64,000 nt of DNA, taken from positions 1-64,000 of the forward strand of contig CAZEVY010000005.1 of NCBI GenBank assembly GCA_964515555.1, written 5' to 3'. How positions within the stretch are numbered: the stretch's first letter is position 1; the number at the start of each line of letters is the position of its first letter. The notes under the pieces were generated by a model. That model did no database searches and was not told the DNA's origin. It saw only the letters and a list, made by a program, of their open reading frames with translations. A program made the position numbers and the translations under genes. The stretch comes from CAZEVY01 sp964515555. Its GTDB lineage: Bacteria; Acidobacteriota; Terriglobia; Bryobacterales; Bryobacteraceae. Shown in pieces: positions 9,045 through 16,894 of the stretch.

Positions 9045-9074
9045 AGTTTAGACGGGGCGGGGCCTGGGTGTCAA
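9045..9074 (-). promoter_or_regulatory. sigma-70-type promoter of the TonB-receptor gene
   Basis: On the minus strand, a perfect TTGACA (-35, 9074-9069) is followed after 18 bases by TAAACT (-10, 9050-9045). The predicted transcript starts near 9038, leaving a leader of about 55 bases that includes the hairpin at 9004-9023. The -10 box matches consensus at four of six positions. Confidence 0.5.
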
Positions 9075-9128
9075 GAGATTTCGGGAACGTTAACGAGGGG
9101 GGAGGCCGGGGAAGCGCCTTCTATGCGT

Positions 9129-9884
9129 TCACGGGAGCGAACGCAGCCGCTCCCGGCGGCTGACGATCTGGTTGATCTTCACGCCGTAGTTGCCTTCCAC
9201 GACGACCACTTCGCCGCGCGCGATCACGCAGTTATTCACGATGACCTCGACCGGCTCGGTGACGCCGCGGTTCAGTTCGACTATGGAACCGGAGGTCAGG
9301 TTGAGGACGTCCTTGAGGGGCACGTGCGTGCGTCCGAACGAAATGCTGACCGGCAGCTCGACGTCGAGCAGGAGGTCGAGCTTGTTTGAAGCGCCGTCGG
9401 CGGCCGGGTCCGCGGTCTCCGGAGGCGGAGCCGACCGTTCGGCCGGCGAACCGGGGGAGAGCACCGCGGTCAATCCCGGTGAGAAGGCGACCCACACCGA
9501 TCGCGGCGGCTGGCCGTCGAAGCGGAAGGTCACCTCGGCGGGCGCATCCGACGGCGGGAGGGAGGCTTCCGCCCCTCCCTGGCAGGAGACCGGACGTCCG
9601 ATGGCAAGTCCGATGGCGCTTGCCAGGGCGCCCAGCGCCTGCTGGAGGACTTCCAAATAGGTTGAGTGGCGGTCGTAGCCGCCGGCGCCGGACCAGACGT
9701 CCCTGGTGGCGCCGACCCAGACGATCGCCGACGGGGCGAGATCGAGGGGCTGCTCCCACCAGAAGACCGGGGCGGACGGGTCCAGGGGCGATTCGAGCGG
9801 GCGCGAACTCAATTGAGGCGCCTGCCCGGTCATGCGCTCCAGTGCGCTCTGGAGATGTTGTGAGAATTCCTTGACTAAATCCAA
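9129..9884 (-). CDS. FliN/FliY-like flagellar motor switch protein with SpoA domain
   Basis: A 251-residue protein whose last 80 residues are a SpoA (FliN/FliY C-terminal) domain: LDLLLDVELPVSISFGRT, then SGSIVELNRG, EVIVNNCVIARGEVVVVEG and YGVKINQIVS. The first 165 residues have no recognised motif. The SpoA domain is part of the C-ring that binds CheY-P and sets rotation direction. It is the last gene of the flagellar cluster, and a second, minimal fliN opens the cluster at 16545. The start was taken as TTG 9884, because GAGG at 9892-9895 on the minus strand is suitably spaced; the first internal ATG would remove 17 residues. It lies 23 bases after fliA, so it is probably co-transcribed. 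Confidence 0.8.
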   Translation of the reverse strand: MDLVKEFSQHLQSALERMTGQAPQLSSRPLESPLDPSAPVFWWEQPLDLAPSAIVWVGATRDVWSGAGGYDRHSTYLEVLQQALGALASAIGLAIGRPVSCQGGAEASLPPSDAPAEVTFRFDGQPPRSVWVAFSPGLTAVLSPGSPAERSAPPPETADPAADGASNKLDLLLDVELPVSISFGRTHVPLKDVLNLTSGSIVELNRGVTEPVEVIVNNCVIARGEVVVVEGNYGVKINQIVSRRERLRSLP

Positions 9885-9907
9885 GTCGAGACCTCAGAGC
9901 CGCGGCG

Positions 9908-10690
9908 TCACTTCCCCCGGGATCGCGGCCACTTCTTCTGCACCTGCGTGCGGAGGCGCACGATGGCCTGGGTCTTGAGCTGCGAGACGCGGCTTTCGTG
10001 CAGCTTGACGACGCGCGAGATTTCCCGCAGCGTCAGTTCCTCGTGATAGTAGAGGCTCAGGATGGTGCGCTCGATCTGGGGCATCTTCGAGATGGAGCCC
10101 GCCAGCAGGCGCTCCAACTCGGCCCGCTCCACCACCTGCGACGGCCAGGCCTCCTCGGAATCCGAGATGAACTGGAGCAGGTCGCGACCGTCCTCGTCGG
10201 AAGCGCTGGACTCCAGGCTCCCGAGATTCACCCCCCGTACATCGACCAGCCAATCGTGGTACTCGTCGAGGGAGATGCCCAGGTGCGTGGCGATTTCCTC
10301 CTCGGTGGGGGACCGATGGACGCGCTGCTCCACGGCGTGTAAGGCAGACTCGATCTGCTTGCACTTCTTGCGCTGCTGACGCGGCGCCCAATCGAGCCCG
10401 CGCAGGCCGTCGAGGATCGCGCCGCGGATCTTGTATTCGGCGTATGTCTTGAGCTTGACGTTGTGCGTCGGGTCGAAGTTGTCGATGGCCGAGATCAGGC
10501 CGAGGATTCCGGTAGAGACCAGGTCCTCCAGGGCGACGTTTTCGGGAAGGCGCTCATGAATGCGACGCGCGATGAGGCGGACCTGGGGCAGGTGGTCCAG
10601 AATCAGTTGCTCGCGCTCCTCGGCCGAGACAGCCCAGGCGGAGGCGTAGGCGTAGGCCTCCATCACGGTAGCGGTGGGCTTAGTCCCCAT
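9908..10690 (-). CDS. fliA: RNA polymerase sigma factor FliA (sigma-28)
   Basis: A 260-residue flagellar sigma factor that directs RNA polymerase to late flagellar and chemotaxis promoters. Region 2 (LPQVRLIARRIHERLPENV, then DLVSTGILGLISAIDNFDP and TYAEYKIRGAILDGLRGLDW) is typical of FliA/WhiG. Region 3 spans about residues 105-145. Region 4 (MPQIERTILSLYYHEELTLREI, then KLHESRVSQLKTQAI) contains the -35 binding helix. Length is normal. It sits downstream of the flhF remnant, where flhG is usually found, and no flhG is present. The first five residues are preceded by an ATG with no strong ribosome site. Confidence 0.92.
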   Translation of the reverse strand: MGTKPTATVMEAYAYASAWAVSAEEREQLILDHLPQVRLIARRIHERLPENVALEDLVSTGILGLISAIDNFDPTHNVKLKTYAEYKIRGAILDGLRGLDWAPRQQRKKCKQIESALHAVEQRVHRSPTEEEIATHLGISLDEYHDWLVDVRGVNLGSLESSASDEDGRDLLQFISDSEEAWPSQVVERAELERLLAGSISKMPQIERTILSLYYHEELTLREISRVVKLHESRVSQLKTQAIVRLRTQVQKKWPRSRGK

Positions 10691-10726
10691 GCGCTGGCGG
10701 CGGCGTCCTTTTATGAGAATGCGGGG

Positions 10727-11227
10727 TCAGGCCGCCACGGCGGCGCCCCCCGGCGGCTCCTCGGCGGGAGTTCGCGCCGGCGTATCGGAAAGCGGTTCGG
10801 TCCACGGGCTTGATTGCAGTGTCGGGCCGGTGTGCAGATCCGGACTCTCGCGAACGGCCTCGCACACGAGGTTGCCGGAACGGGCGGTCTCATCGAGCTG
10901 GGTGAACAGCAGCCCCGACGGACCGAGAGTTTGGAAACGGGTCACAACATGTGTAAGATCGGCGGACTTCGCGAGGGCCGATAGAGTCAGACGCACGTGA
11001 ATATCCGGCCTTTTCGAGATAACACTAGTCATTTCTAAGGAGAAGTCCATATTACTCGCAATAAATCCAGGAGTATCCACCAGTACTAACGATTCATTCC
11101 TATACTCATCGAGGGCGTGGGATAGCTCCAGCGGCGTCTCGACCCCTGGAATCCGATCGCCGCGATTGCCGCATGCGCTCGTAGGCGCCCGGCGGCGAGA
11201 AGCGCTGTGCGCGGCGCGCCGCTCCAC
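10727..11227 (-). CDS. flhF: FlhF-like SRP GTPase fragment, lacks the P-loop half (probable pseudogene)
   Basis: A 166-residue open frame that matches only the C-terminal half of the FlhF GTPase. Visible are the region before G3 (GVETPLELSHALDEY), a G3-like LVLVDTPG (Asp51) and a G4-like FTQLDETARSGNLV, where the invariant Lys of TKLD is Gln. The B domain, the N domain, the G1 P-loop and G2 are missing, and G5 is not recognisable. There is no room for them, because flhA ends four bases upstream of the GTG start. The central part is unusually AT-rich (24 of 60 bases are G/C at 11041-11100, against well over 60% in neighbouring genes). It may be a decayed gene or a nonfunctional relic; an unusual P-loop-less regulator is less likely. 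Confidence 0.6.
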   Translation of the reverse strand: MERRAAHSASRRRAPTSACGNRGDRIPGVETPLELSHALDEYRNESLVLVDTPGFIASNMDFSLEMTSVISKRPDIHVRLTLSALAKSADLTHVVTRFQTLGPSGLLFTQLDETARSGNLVCEAVRESPDLHTGPTLQSSPWTEPLSDTPARTPAEEPPGGAAVAA

Positions 11228-11231
11228 GGGT

Positions 11232-13382
11232 TCACTGAATCACCCCCAGGGAGATCACCTGGACTCCCTCGGGAATCTCGTTGTGCGCGATGACGGCGGT
11301 GTATTCGAGCACAGACTCGGCCGCCTGCTTCAGGAAATAACGCGACCCGGCCCCGGTGAGCAGGACCGCCGAAGTGGACCGCGCATCGACGACCGCCTGG
11401 ATCTTGTCGACCAGCTCGCGCAGCTTCTGCGGCGCCAGGTTCAACTGGCTGGTCAGCTCGCCGTGCTCGACGGCCGCTTCGATGAGGCGCTCGATCTGCG
11501 GGTCGACGATGTAGACCGCCAGCTCGTTCGACGCGCTCAGATACGGCCGGACAACGGCGCGGCGGATGGCCTGCCGGACGGATTCGGTCAGGAGGATGGG
11601 GTTGCGGCTGGTGGCGGCGGCCTCGCTCAGCGCTTCGAGGATGGAGGCGCCGTCGCGGATGGATACGCGCTCGCGCATGAGGTTCTGCAAGACGCGCTGC
11701 ACGGTCGCCAGCGGAATCAGCCCGGGCGCCAGGTCCTCGACGACCTTGGGGTTCTCCCCGGCGACGCGGTCGAGGAATCTCCTGGCGTCCTGGCGCGAGA
11801 ACATTTCGTGCGCGTGACGGCGGATCAACTCCGAGAGATGCGTGGCGACGACGCTGACCGGGTCGACCACGGTGAAGCCGGCGGCGCGAGCCTGGCCGGC
11901 GGTGTGCGAGGGGATCCACCAGGCCGGCAACTTGAAGGCCGGCTCGCGGGCGGGGATGCCTTCGGGGGCGGCCACGTCCTGGCTGGTGTGGATGGCCAGG
12001 TCGCATCCCTGGCGAATGTCGAAGCGGTCGACCTCGACGCCCTTGAGCATGACGGAATATTCACCGGCGCTCATCGCGAGGTTGTCGGTAACGCGCACCG
12101 GCGGCAGGATGTATCCGAGGTCGGAGGCGATCTGACGGCGGATACCCGAGATGCGCCGCAGCAGCGGAGAATTGGGGCCGTCCTCGACCATCCTGACCAG
12201 GCCGAGGCCGACTTCGACGGCCAGCAGGTCGACTTTCATGAGCGACTCGAGATCCGCCTTGCCCTGGGCGGGAACGGCCGCCGATGCCGCCGGGACGCCG
12301 GCGGGTTCGAGGGCGGAGCGCTTGCCGAGAGTCCAGCCGCCGTACAGGACGCCGCCGCCGAGGGCGAGGAACGTGAAGGTGGGGAGTCCGGGAAACAGCG
12401 CCAGCGCCATGAGCACGCCGCCGGCGAGCATCAGCGGCTGCGACTTGCCGAGCATCTGGCCCTGGAAGTCGGCGCCGAGGGGGGAATCCGAGCTGGCGCG
12501 GGTGACGATGAGGCCGCCGGAGATGGAGATCATCAGGGCAGGGATGACGGTGACGAGTCCGTCGCCGATGGTCAGCACGGTGTAGGTCTTGAGGGCGCCC
12601 GCCAGATCCATGTTGTGCTGGAGGACGCCGATGAGGAATCCGGCAACTATGTTGATGGCGGTGATCAGGATGCTCGCCACGGCGTCGCGCTGGGTGAATC
12701 GGGAGGCGCCGTCCATGGCGCCGTAGAATTCGGCTTCGAGGGCCAGCATCTTGCGGCGCGAGCGGGCTTCGGATTCGTCGATGAGGCCGGCGTTGAGGTC
12801 GGAGTCGATCGACATCTGCTTGCCGGGCAAGGCGTCGAGAGTGAAGCGCGCGGTGACTTCCGAGATGCGCACCGCGCCGTGGTTGATGACGATGTACTGG
12901 ATGGCGATCAGGACGAGAAAAATGACCGCGCCGACGATGTAGCTCCCGCCGACGACGAAGTTCCCGAAGGCCTCGATGACGTGTCCGGCGGCCGCGGTGC
13001 CGGTGTTGCCGTTGAGAAGAATGAGGCGCGCCGACGAGACGTTGAGCGCCAGCCGGAACAGCGTCATCAGCAGCAGCGTGGCCGGGAAGACGCTGAACTC
13101 CACGGGCCGGCCGATGTACATCGAGACCATCAGCACGATCACCGAAAGCGTGATGTTGACGCCGATGAGCAGGTCCATCGCGAAGGCCGGCAGAGGGACG
13201 ATCAGGGCGAGGACGATGCCGAGCACGGCCAGCGGCACGGCCATCTCGGTCCAGGCGAGCTTGTTCAGCGCGATGGAGCCGCCTCCGGCGGCGCGTGCGC
13301 GGGGATGTCCTCCGGCGGCGGGCGGGTGCGGCGTGGCCGGGGCCAGGGCAGTGGTGGGAGCGGCTATCGGGGAAGTCGCCAT
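11232..13382 (-). CDS. flhA: flagellar biosynthesis protein FlhA
   Basis: A 716-residue membrane export-gate protein of the flagellar type III secretion system. The first 330 residues hold the predicted membrane segments. They include GRPVEFSVFPATLLLMTLFR and the FHIPEP-loop region LDALPGKQMSIDSDLNAG. The C-terminal cytoplasmic domain forms the nonameric ring that docks chaperone-substrate complexes. The N-terminus carries a proline/alanine-rich extension before the first membrane segment. Length is normal. The start at ATG 13382 is preceded by AAGGAGAT. The upstream gene is the truncated flhB, whose out-of-frame tail ends two bases before this start. Confidence 0.95.
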   Translation of the reverse strand: MATSPIAAPTTALAPATPHPPAAGGHPRARAAGGGSIALNKLAWTEMAVPLAVLGIVLALIVPLPAFAMDLLIGVNITLSVIVLMVSMYIGRPVEFSVFPATLLLMTLFRLALNVSSARLILLNGNTGTAAAGHVIEAFGNFVVGGSYIVGAVIFLVLIAIQYIVINHGAVRISEVTARFTLDALPGKQMSIDSDLNAGLIDESEARSRRKMLALEAEFYGAMDGASRFTQRDAVASILITAINIVAGFLIGVLQHNMDLAGALKTYTVLTIGDGLVTVIPALMISISGGLIVTRASSDSPLGADFQGQMLGKSQPLMLAGGVLMALALFPGLPTFTFLALGGGVLYGGWTLGKRSALEPAGVPAASAAVPAQGKADLESLMKVDLLAVEVGLGLVRMVEDGPNSPLLRRISGIRRQIASDLGYILPPVRVTDNLAMSAGEYSVMLKGVEVDRFDIRQGCDLAIHTSQDVAAPEGIPAREPAFKLPAWWIPSHTAGQARAAGFTVVDPVSVVATHLSELIRRHAHEMFSRQDARRFLDRVAGENPKVVEDLAPGLIPLATVQRVLQNLMRERVSIRDGASILEALSEAAATSRNPILLTESVRQAIRRAVVRPYLSASNELAVYIVDPQIERLIEAAVEHGELTSQLNLAPQKLRELVDKIQAVVDARSTSAVLLTGAGSRYFLKQAAESVLEYTAVIAHNEIPEGVQVISLGVIQ

Positions 13383-13430
13383 GCTATCTCCTTATGCCGT
13401 ACGTGACGGCCCGGGCGAAGTGCGGCGGCT

Positions 13431-14222
13431 TCACGACGACGGCGGCGGCGGGACGTTCTTCCTCATCTGCCGCCGCAGCAGGTCGCGACGCATCCGGCGG
13501 ATGCGCATGCGCACCTGCGGATCGCCTTCGACGTCCTTGATCTCCTCGCGCACTTCCCGCCTGGTCATGCGCAGCGACTTCCGGTAACGGCGCTTCTGGC
13601 GGACCAGGTCGATGGCGCCGAGAATCAGGAAGAGTCCGACCGCCCTCCACAGGAGTTCTTTCATCGATTCGCCGACCAGTGCCAGTCCGCCGGCCAGGCC
13701 GATCCTGGGGAGGGTGACCAGCATCGGCAGGTGCGTGCCGATGAGGCCCCAGACGAGGAATCCGAAGACCGGCAGCAGAATCGCGGCCTGGACGACCTGC
13801 GGGAAGTTCTCCTTCGGGAGATTTCTGAGGCGCTCGAGCGGATTCAGGCGCGACCGGTCGGGTCCGAGCTTCGCCAGGCTGAAGCCGAGGCCGGTGACTC
13901 CCAGATGCGCCGCCATCGAGGCGCCCTTGCAGACCGCCACGCCGGCGAGCAAGGGGAGGAAGACGCCGTCGCGCACCTCGGCGAAGATTCGCATGAGCCC
14001 GGCCGGCGTCGGCTCGGCGTGGAATCCCAGCGTCAGCAGCGACCGCATCAAGCGCCGCGCACCCTCGATCCACTGGTTCGAGAAGGCGATCAGCAAGGCG
14101 ATGAACACCGCGAACTCGACGGCGAGGACGAACTCGCGGCTGGCCGGAAAGCGGCCTTCCTTGCGAGCCTTCTCCAGGCGCCGTGGCGTGGGTTGTTCGG
14201 TGCGCTCTGCCTGGTCCGCCAT
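13431..14222 (-). CDS. flhB: flagellar export protein FlhB, truncated at the autocleavage site
   Basis: A 263-residue FlhB. The N-terminus (EQPTPRRLEKARKEGRFPAS) and four membrane-segment regions are normal, as is the cytoplasmic linker (RRYRKSLRMTRREVREEIKD, DPQVRMRIRRMRRDLLRRQM). The frame then ends in VPPPPSS. Reading the next frame from there gives AAAVVVKPPHFARAVTYGIRR and a stop, which resembles the usual VVVTNPTHFAVAL autocleavage segment. The roughly 100 residues of the substrate-specificity domain that normally follow are absent from both frames. So the gene has a frameshift and a 3' deletion, or this is a sequence error joined to a real deletion. FlhB controls the hook-to-filament export switch. 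Confidence 0.8.
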   Translation of the reverse strand: MADQAERTEQPTPRRLEKARKEGRFPASREFVLAVEFAVFIALLIAFSNQWIEGARRLMRSLLTLGFHAEPTPAGLMRIFAEVRDGVFLPLLAGVAVCKGASMAAHLGVTGLGFSLAKLGPDRSRLNPLERLRNLPKENFPQVVQAAILLPVFGFLVWGLIGTHLPMLVTLPRIGLAGGLALVGESMKELLWRAVGLFLILGAIDLVRQKRRYRKSLRMTRREVREEIKDVEGDPQVRMRIRRMRRDLLRRQMRKNVPPPPSS

Positions 14223-14231
14223 GCATGCTTC

Positions 14232-15017
14232 TCAGCGGCCTCCGGGTCCGGCGGCGAGTTTGAAGAGGGCGCCGATGCTTCGGCCGGCGGCTTCCTGGTA
14301 GAGCGCCGGGGTTATGCCGGCGAGCGCCGCCAGCAGCGCCATCGAGGCCAGCATCTTGGCGGGGAAGGCGAGCGTCAGCAACTGCAACTGCGCGTTGACG
14401 CGGGAGAGCAGCGCGAGGGCGATATCGACCATGGCCAGCAGCGCGACGACGGGCAGCGCCAGCCGCAGCGCCGTGGTGAACATCGCCGAGCCCAGGCGGA
14501 CGACGTCGTCGAGCGCCTGCGCGGAGATCGTGTAGGCGCCGGGAGGCCAGGTTTCGAGGCTGCGCGCGAAGGCGAGCAGCACCTGACGGTCGAGCCCGAG
14601 GACGACGAAGAGCAGCGACGCGGTCAGCATCGTCAGGGTTTGCAGGACGCTCGAGTCGGCGTTAGTGGCCGGGTCGATGGTGGATGCGTAGGAGTAGCCG
14701 GCCTGGAGACCGAAGATTTGCGCCGCCATCACGAAGCCTTCATTGATGAAGGCGACCATCACGCCCGCGGTGACCCCGAAGGCGGCCTCGGCTGCGATCC
14801 AAACGATCATCTGCCCGGCGGTGGGCGCGGCCGAAGGCATGGCCGGCCAGGAGGGCATCAGGGCGACAGTAACCGCGACCACGAGCGCGATGCGCGCCAC
14901 GATCGGACTGCCGGATGCGCCGGGCCAGGGAACGAAGGTCAAGGCTCCGCCCACTCGCGCCAGCACCACCAGGAAGGCGCACAACGTGCCGTAGGGGAGC
15001 GCGATTTCAGCGGGCAT
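14232..15017 (-). CDS. fliR: flagellar biosynthetic protein FliR
   Basis: A 261-residue inner-membrane protein of the flagellar export gate, which assembles with FliP and FliQ. Recognisable features are the N-terminal hydrophobic segment (LCAFLVVLARVGGALTFVPW), GEAAFGV-like EAAFGVTAGVMVAFINEG, MAAQIFGLQAGYSYASTIDP with the conserved QAG, and FPAKMLASMALLAAL. Length is normal. It overlaps the end of fliQ by 11 bases and is followed by flhB after nine bases. Confidence 0.92.
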   Translation of the reverse strand: MPAEIALPYGTLCAFLVVLARVGGALTFVPWPGASGSPIVARIALVVAVTVALMPSWPAMPSAAPTAGQMIVWIAAEAAFGVTAGVMVAFINEGFVMAAQIFGLQAGYSYASTIDPATNADSSVLQTLTMLTASLLFVVLGLDRQVLLAFARSLETWPPGAYTISAQALDDVVRLGSAMFTTALRLALPVVALLAMVDIALALLSRVNAQLQLLTLAFPAKMLASMALLAALAGITPALYQEAAGRSIGALFKLAAGPGGR

Positions 15018-15276
15018 ACCTGGCGAGATCCCCGAAGAGCTGGGTCGTGTACGTGGTCATGCGGATAATCATCCACGGCAGGAAGAGGATGAGGCCGACC
15101 AGGAAGGCCGCCAGCCGCGGAACGGTCGCGAAGGAGGAGTCCTGGATGGAGGTGGCGATCTGGAGCAGGCTCATGACGACGCCGACGACGAAGCCGATGA
15201 CGAGCAGCGGGAGGCTGATCCAGAAGGCGGCCATGAGCGCGTGACGGATGATTTCGGCGACGGATTGAGGGGTCAT
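15007..15276 (-). CDS. fliQ: flagellar biosynthetic protein FliQ
   Basis: An 89-residue two-helix membrane protein of the flagellar export gate. The family pattern is clear: SVAEIIRHALMAAFWISLPL in the first helix, VGVVMSLLQIATSIQDSSFATVPRL in the middle, and a second hydrophobic helix. Length matches FliQ. It lies six bases after fliP and overlaps fliR, in the conserved fliP-fliQ-fliR order. Confidence 0.93.
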   Translation of the reverse strand: MTPQSVAEIIRHALMAAFWISLPLLVIGFVVGVVMSLLQIATSIQDSSFATVPRLAAFLVGLILFLPWMIIRMTTYTTQLFGDLARYAR

Positions 15277-15282
15277 TTTGTT

Positions 15283-16008
15283 CTAGTAAAAACTCTTCAC
15301 CAGCGAGCCGACCACCAGGTTCCAGCCGTCCACCAGCACGAACAGCAGCACCTTGAACGGGGCCGACAACATTACGGGAGGAAGTTGCACCATTCCGACC
15401 GATAAGGTCACTGAGGCGACAACCAGGTCGATCACCAGGAACGGCAAAAAAAGAATGGCCCCGATCTGGAAGCCGGTCTTCAGTTCCGAAAGCACGTAGG
15501 CCGGGATGACGACCTTCAGATCGAGGTCGGCCGGCGACTTGGGAGCGGGCGATTTCGAAATCTCCAGCATCAACTGCACGTCCTTCTCGCGGACGAACTT
15601 CAGCAGGAACGTCTTCATCGGCGCGCCGGCGCGGTCGAGCGCCTCGCTCATGCCGATCTGGCCGGCCTCCATCGGCTTCCAGGCGTTGTCGTAGATCTGC
15701 CCGGCGACCGGCTGCATGATGAGCAGGGTCAGAAAGAGAGCCAGGCCGACCAGCACCTGGTTCGACGGCGTCGTTTGCGTGCCGAGAGCCTGCCGGAGGA
15801 AGTGCAGGACGATGGTGATGCGCAGGAACGGGGTGATCGAGAAGATCACCGCCGGAAGCAGCGTGAGCGACGCCAGCAGCAGGACCACCTGCATCGGCAC
15901 GCCCAGGACGGCGTTGCGCGGAGAGGTCAGTGGAATCGTGGTCTGGGTCTGCGCGGCCGCGGAGGCGGCAAGTGCCAGGGCCAGGGCTGCCGCGCGAAGC
16001 AGGCTCAC
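15283..16008 (-). CDS. fliP: flagellar biosynthetic protein FliP
   Basis: A 241-residue export-gate protein with a cleavable signal peptide (LLRAAALALALAASAAA). Conserved FliP segments include FSITPFLRITIVLHFLRQALG, LALFLTLLIMQPV, VVIPAYVLSELKTGFQIGAIL and MVQLPPVMLSAPFKVLLFVLVDGW. FliP forms the pentamer at the base of the FliPQR channel. The GTG start overlaps the TGA of fliO by four bases, so the two are translationally coupled. Confidence 0.94.
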   Translation of the reverse strand: MSLLRAAALALALAASAAAQTQTTIPLTSPRNAVLGVPMQVVLLLASLTLLPAVIFSITPFLRITIVLHFLRQALGTQTTPSNQVLVGLALFLTLLIMQPVAGQIYDNAWKPMEAGQIGMSEALDRAGAPMKTFLLKFVREKDVQLMLEISKSPAPKSPADLDLKVVIPAYVLSELKTGFQIGAILFLPFLVIDLVVASVTLSVGMVQLPPVMLSAPFKVLLFVLVDGWNLVVGSLVKSFY

Positions 16009-16289
16009 GGCTTCACCCCGGATGCGGAGTCGGCGTCAAACGTCGCGAGGAGGGTGGCGCCGCCGGGCTGGCAACTCACCAGCAGGGTGCGCGAGCGGAC
16101 GCGCAACAGATGTACGCTGTGCTGCGGGGTCAGCGACAGCCGGTCGATCAACTCGATCTCGTGCTTACGATTGGGGGGACGGCGCCAACCGGTCCACCAT
16201 CCCGCACGGTTCCGCGACAGCATCCTGACGGAGACCAGGAGCAATCCGAGGACCAGCGCGACCGTGAGCAATTGATATGCGATTTCCAT
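16005..16289 (-). CDS. fliO: FliO-like flagellar assembly protein
   Basis: A 94-residue protein with one N-terminal membrane helix (AYQLLTVALVLGLLLVSVRML). A small cytoplasmic domain with the FliO pattern IELIDRLSLTPQHSVHLLRV then RTLLVSC follows. FliO helps stabilise and assemble FliP. Sequence conservation in this family is low, so the call relies on the topology, the pattern and its position directly before fliP. It lies seven bases after fliN. Confidence 0.8.
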   Translation of the reverse strand: MEIAYQLLTVALVLGLLLVSVRMLSRNRAGWWTGWRRPPNRKHEIELIDRLSLTPQHSVHLLRVRSRTLLVSCQPGGATLLATFDADSASGVKP

Positions 16290-16296
16290 GAGGAAA

Positions 16297-16545
16297 TCAG
16301 CCTTCCTCGTGGAAATCGGTGATGCGTACCCCCATGGTGTCCTCCAGGATGACGATCTCGCCGAATCCCACCAGCGTGCCGCCGACCTTGACGTCGATGT
16401 TCTCGCCCGCCGATCGGGTCAGCTTGAGAATCTGCCCCACTTCGAGACGCAGAATCTCGCGCATCGTCATGGTCTTGTGACCGAGTTCGATCTCGACGGC
16501 CAAGGGCACGTCGATCAGCGGTGCAATTGTTTGCAGGGCGGTCAT
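16297..16545 (-). CDS. fliN: flagellar motor switch protein FliN (minimal SpoA domain)
   Basis: An 82-residue protein that is essentially one SpoA domain: IDVPLAVEIELGHKTMTMRE, ILRLEVGQILKLTR, DVKVGGTLVGFGEIVILED and MGVRITD. FliN forms the bottom of the flagellar C-ring. It is the first gene of the cluster, with fliO following after seven bases. A larger SpoA protein closes the same cluster at 9129-9884. An operator-like palindrome lies 62 bases upstream of the ATG. Confidence 0.9.
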   Translation of the reverse strand: MTALQTIAPLIDVPLAVEIELGHKTMTMREILRLEVGQILKLTRSAGENIDVKVGGTLVGFGEIVILEDTMGVRITDFHEEG

Positions 16546-16894
16546 GGTCGGGCGAGGCGGCTGCGGATTCCTCCGGCCGCGGCTCGCCGGTCAATAGTAA
16601 TTCGGCGGTTTACAGTAAACCCGGGAGTGTTAATCAGAAATCTTCGGAATTAAGTCCCAATGCGATTACATTCGTTATCGCCTGACGCTCATGGGCCCGG
16701 GCGGCTGGATGGGCGGCGGCGAGGACGCGTCGGGGGAGACGGCGGTCGCTACGCCGAGGATTCGCAGGCGAAGGCGCTGGCGGCGGGCTGGGACTGGCGT
16801 CGACGGTAGTGCGCGCGCCGGAGCGACGGGAGCCGGATGGCGCGTGGAGCTGGGCTCACCTCGGACTGGCGGCAGCGCCGGTTTGGGGCGATGC
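16546..16894 (-). other. non-coding stretch upstream of the flagellar cluster
   Basis: About 350 bases separate the fliN start from the SIR2 relic. The part at 16595-16680 is clearly more AT-rich than its surroundings and is the likely promoter zone of the flagellar operon; it contains the palindrome at 16607-16621. From 16681 to 16894 the sequence is GC-rich. It has short open frames on both strands, but none shows a recognisable protein motif. No tRNA or repeat was seen. Confidence 0.5.
16607..16621. promoter_or_regulatory. operator-like palindrome upstream of fliN
   Basis: A perfect inverted repeat GGTTTA-CAG-TAAACC lies 62 bases upstream of the fliN start in an AT-rich patch. Its size and symmetry suit a dimeric regulator. 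No matching -35/-10 pair could be placed with confidence. Confidence 0.35.

Noticed and set aside
11166..13406. A 746-codon open frame antisense to flhA
   Set aside because: It has low-complexity composition and no domains, while flhA on the opposite strand is unmistakable.
16675..16682. GGCGATAA on the minus strand, close to the FliA -10 consensus GCCGATAA
   Set aside because: No TAAA-type -35 element occurs at the needed spacing, and it lies about 130 bases from fliN.
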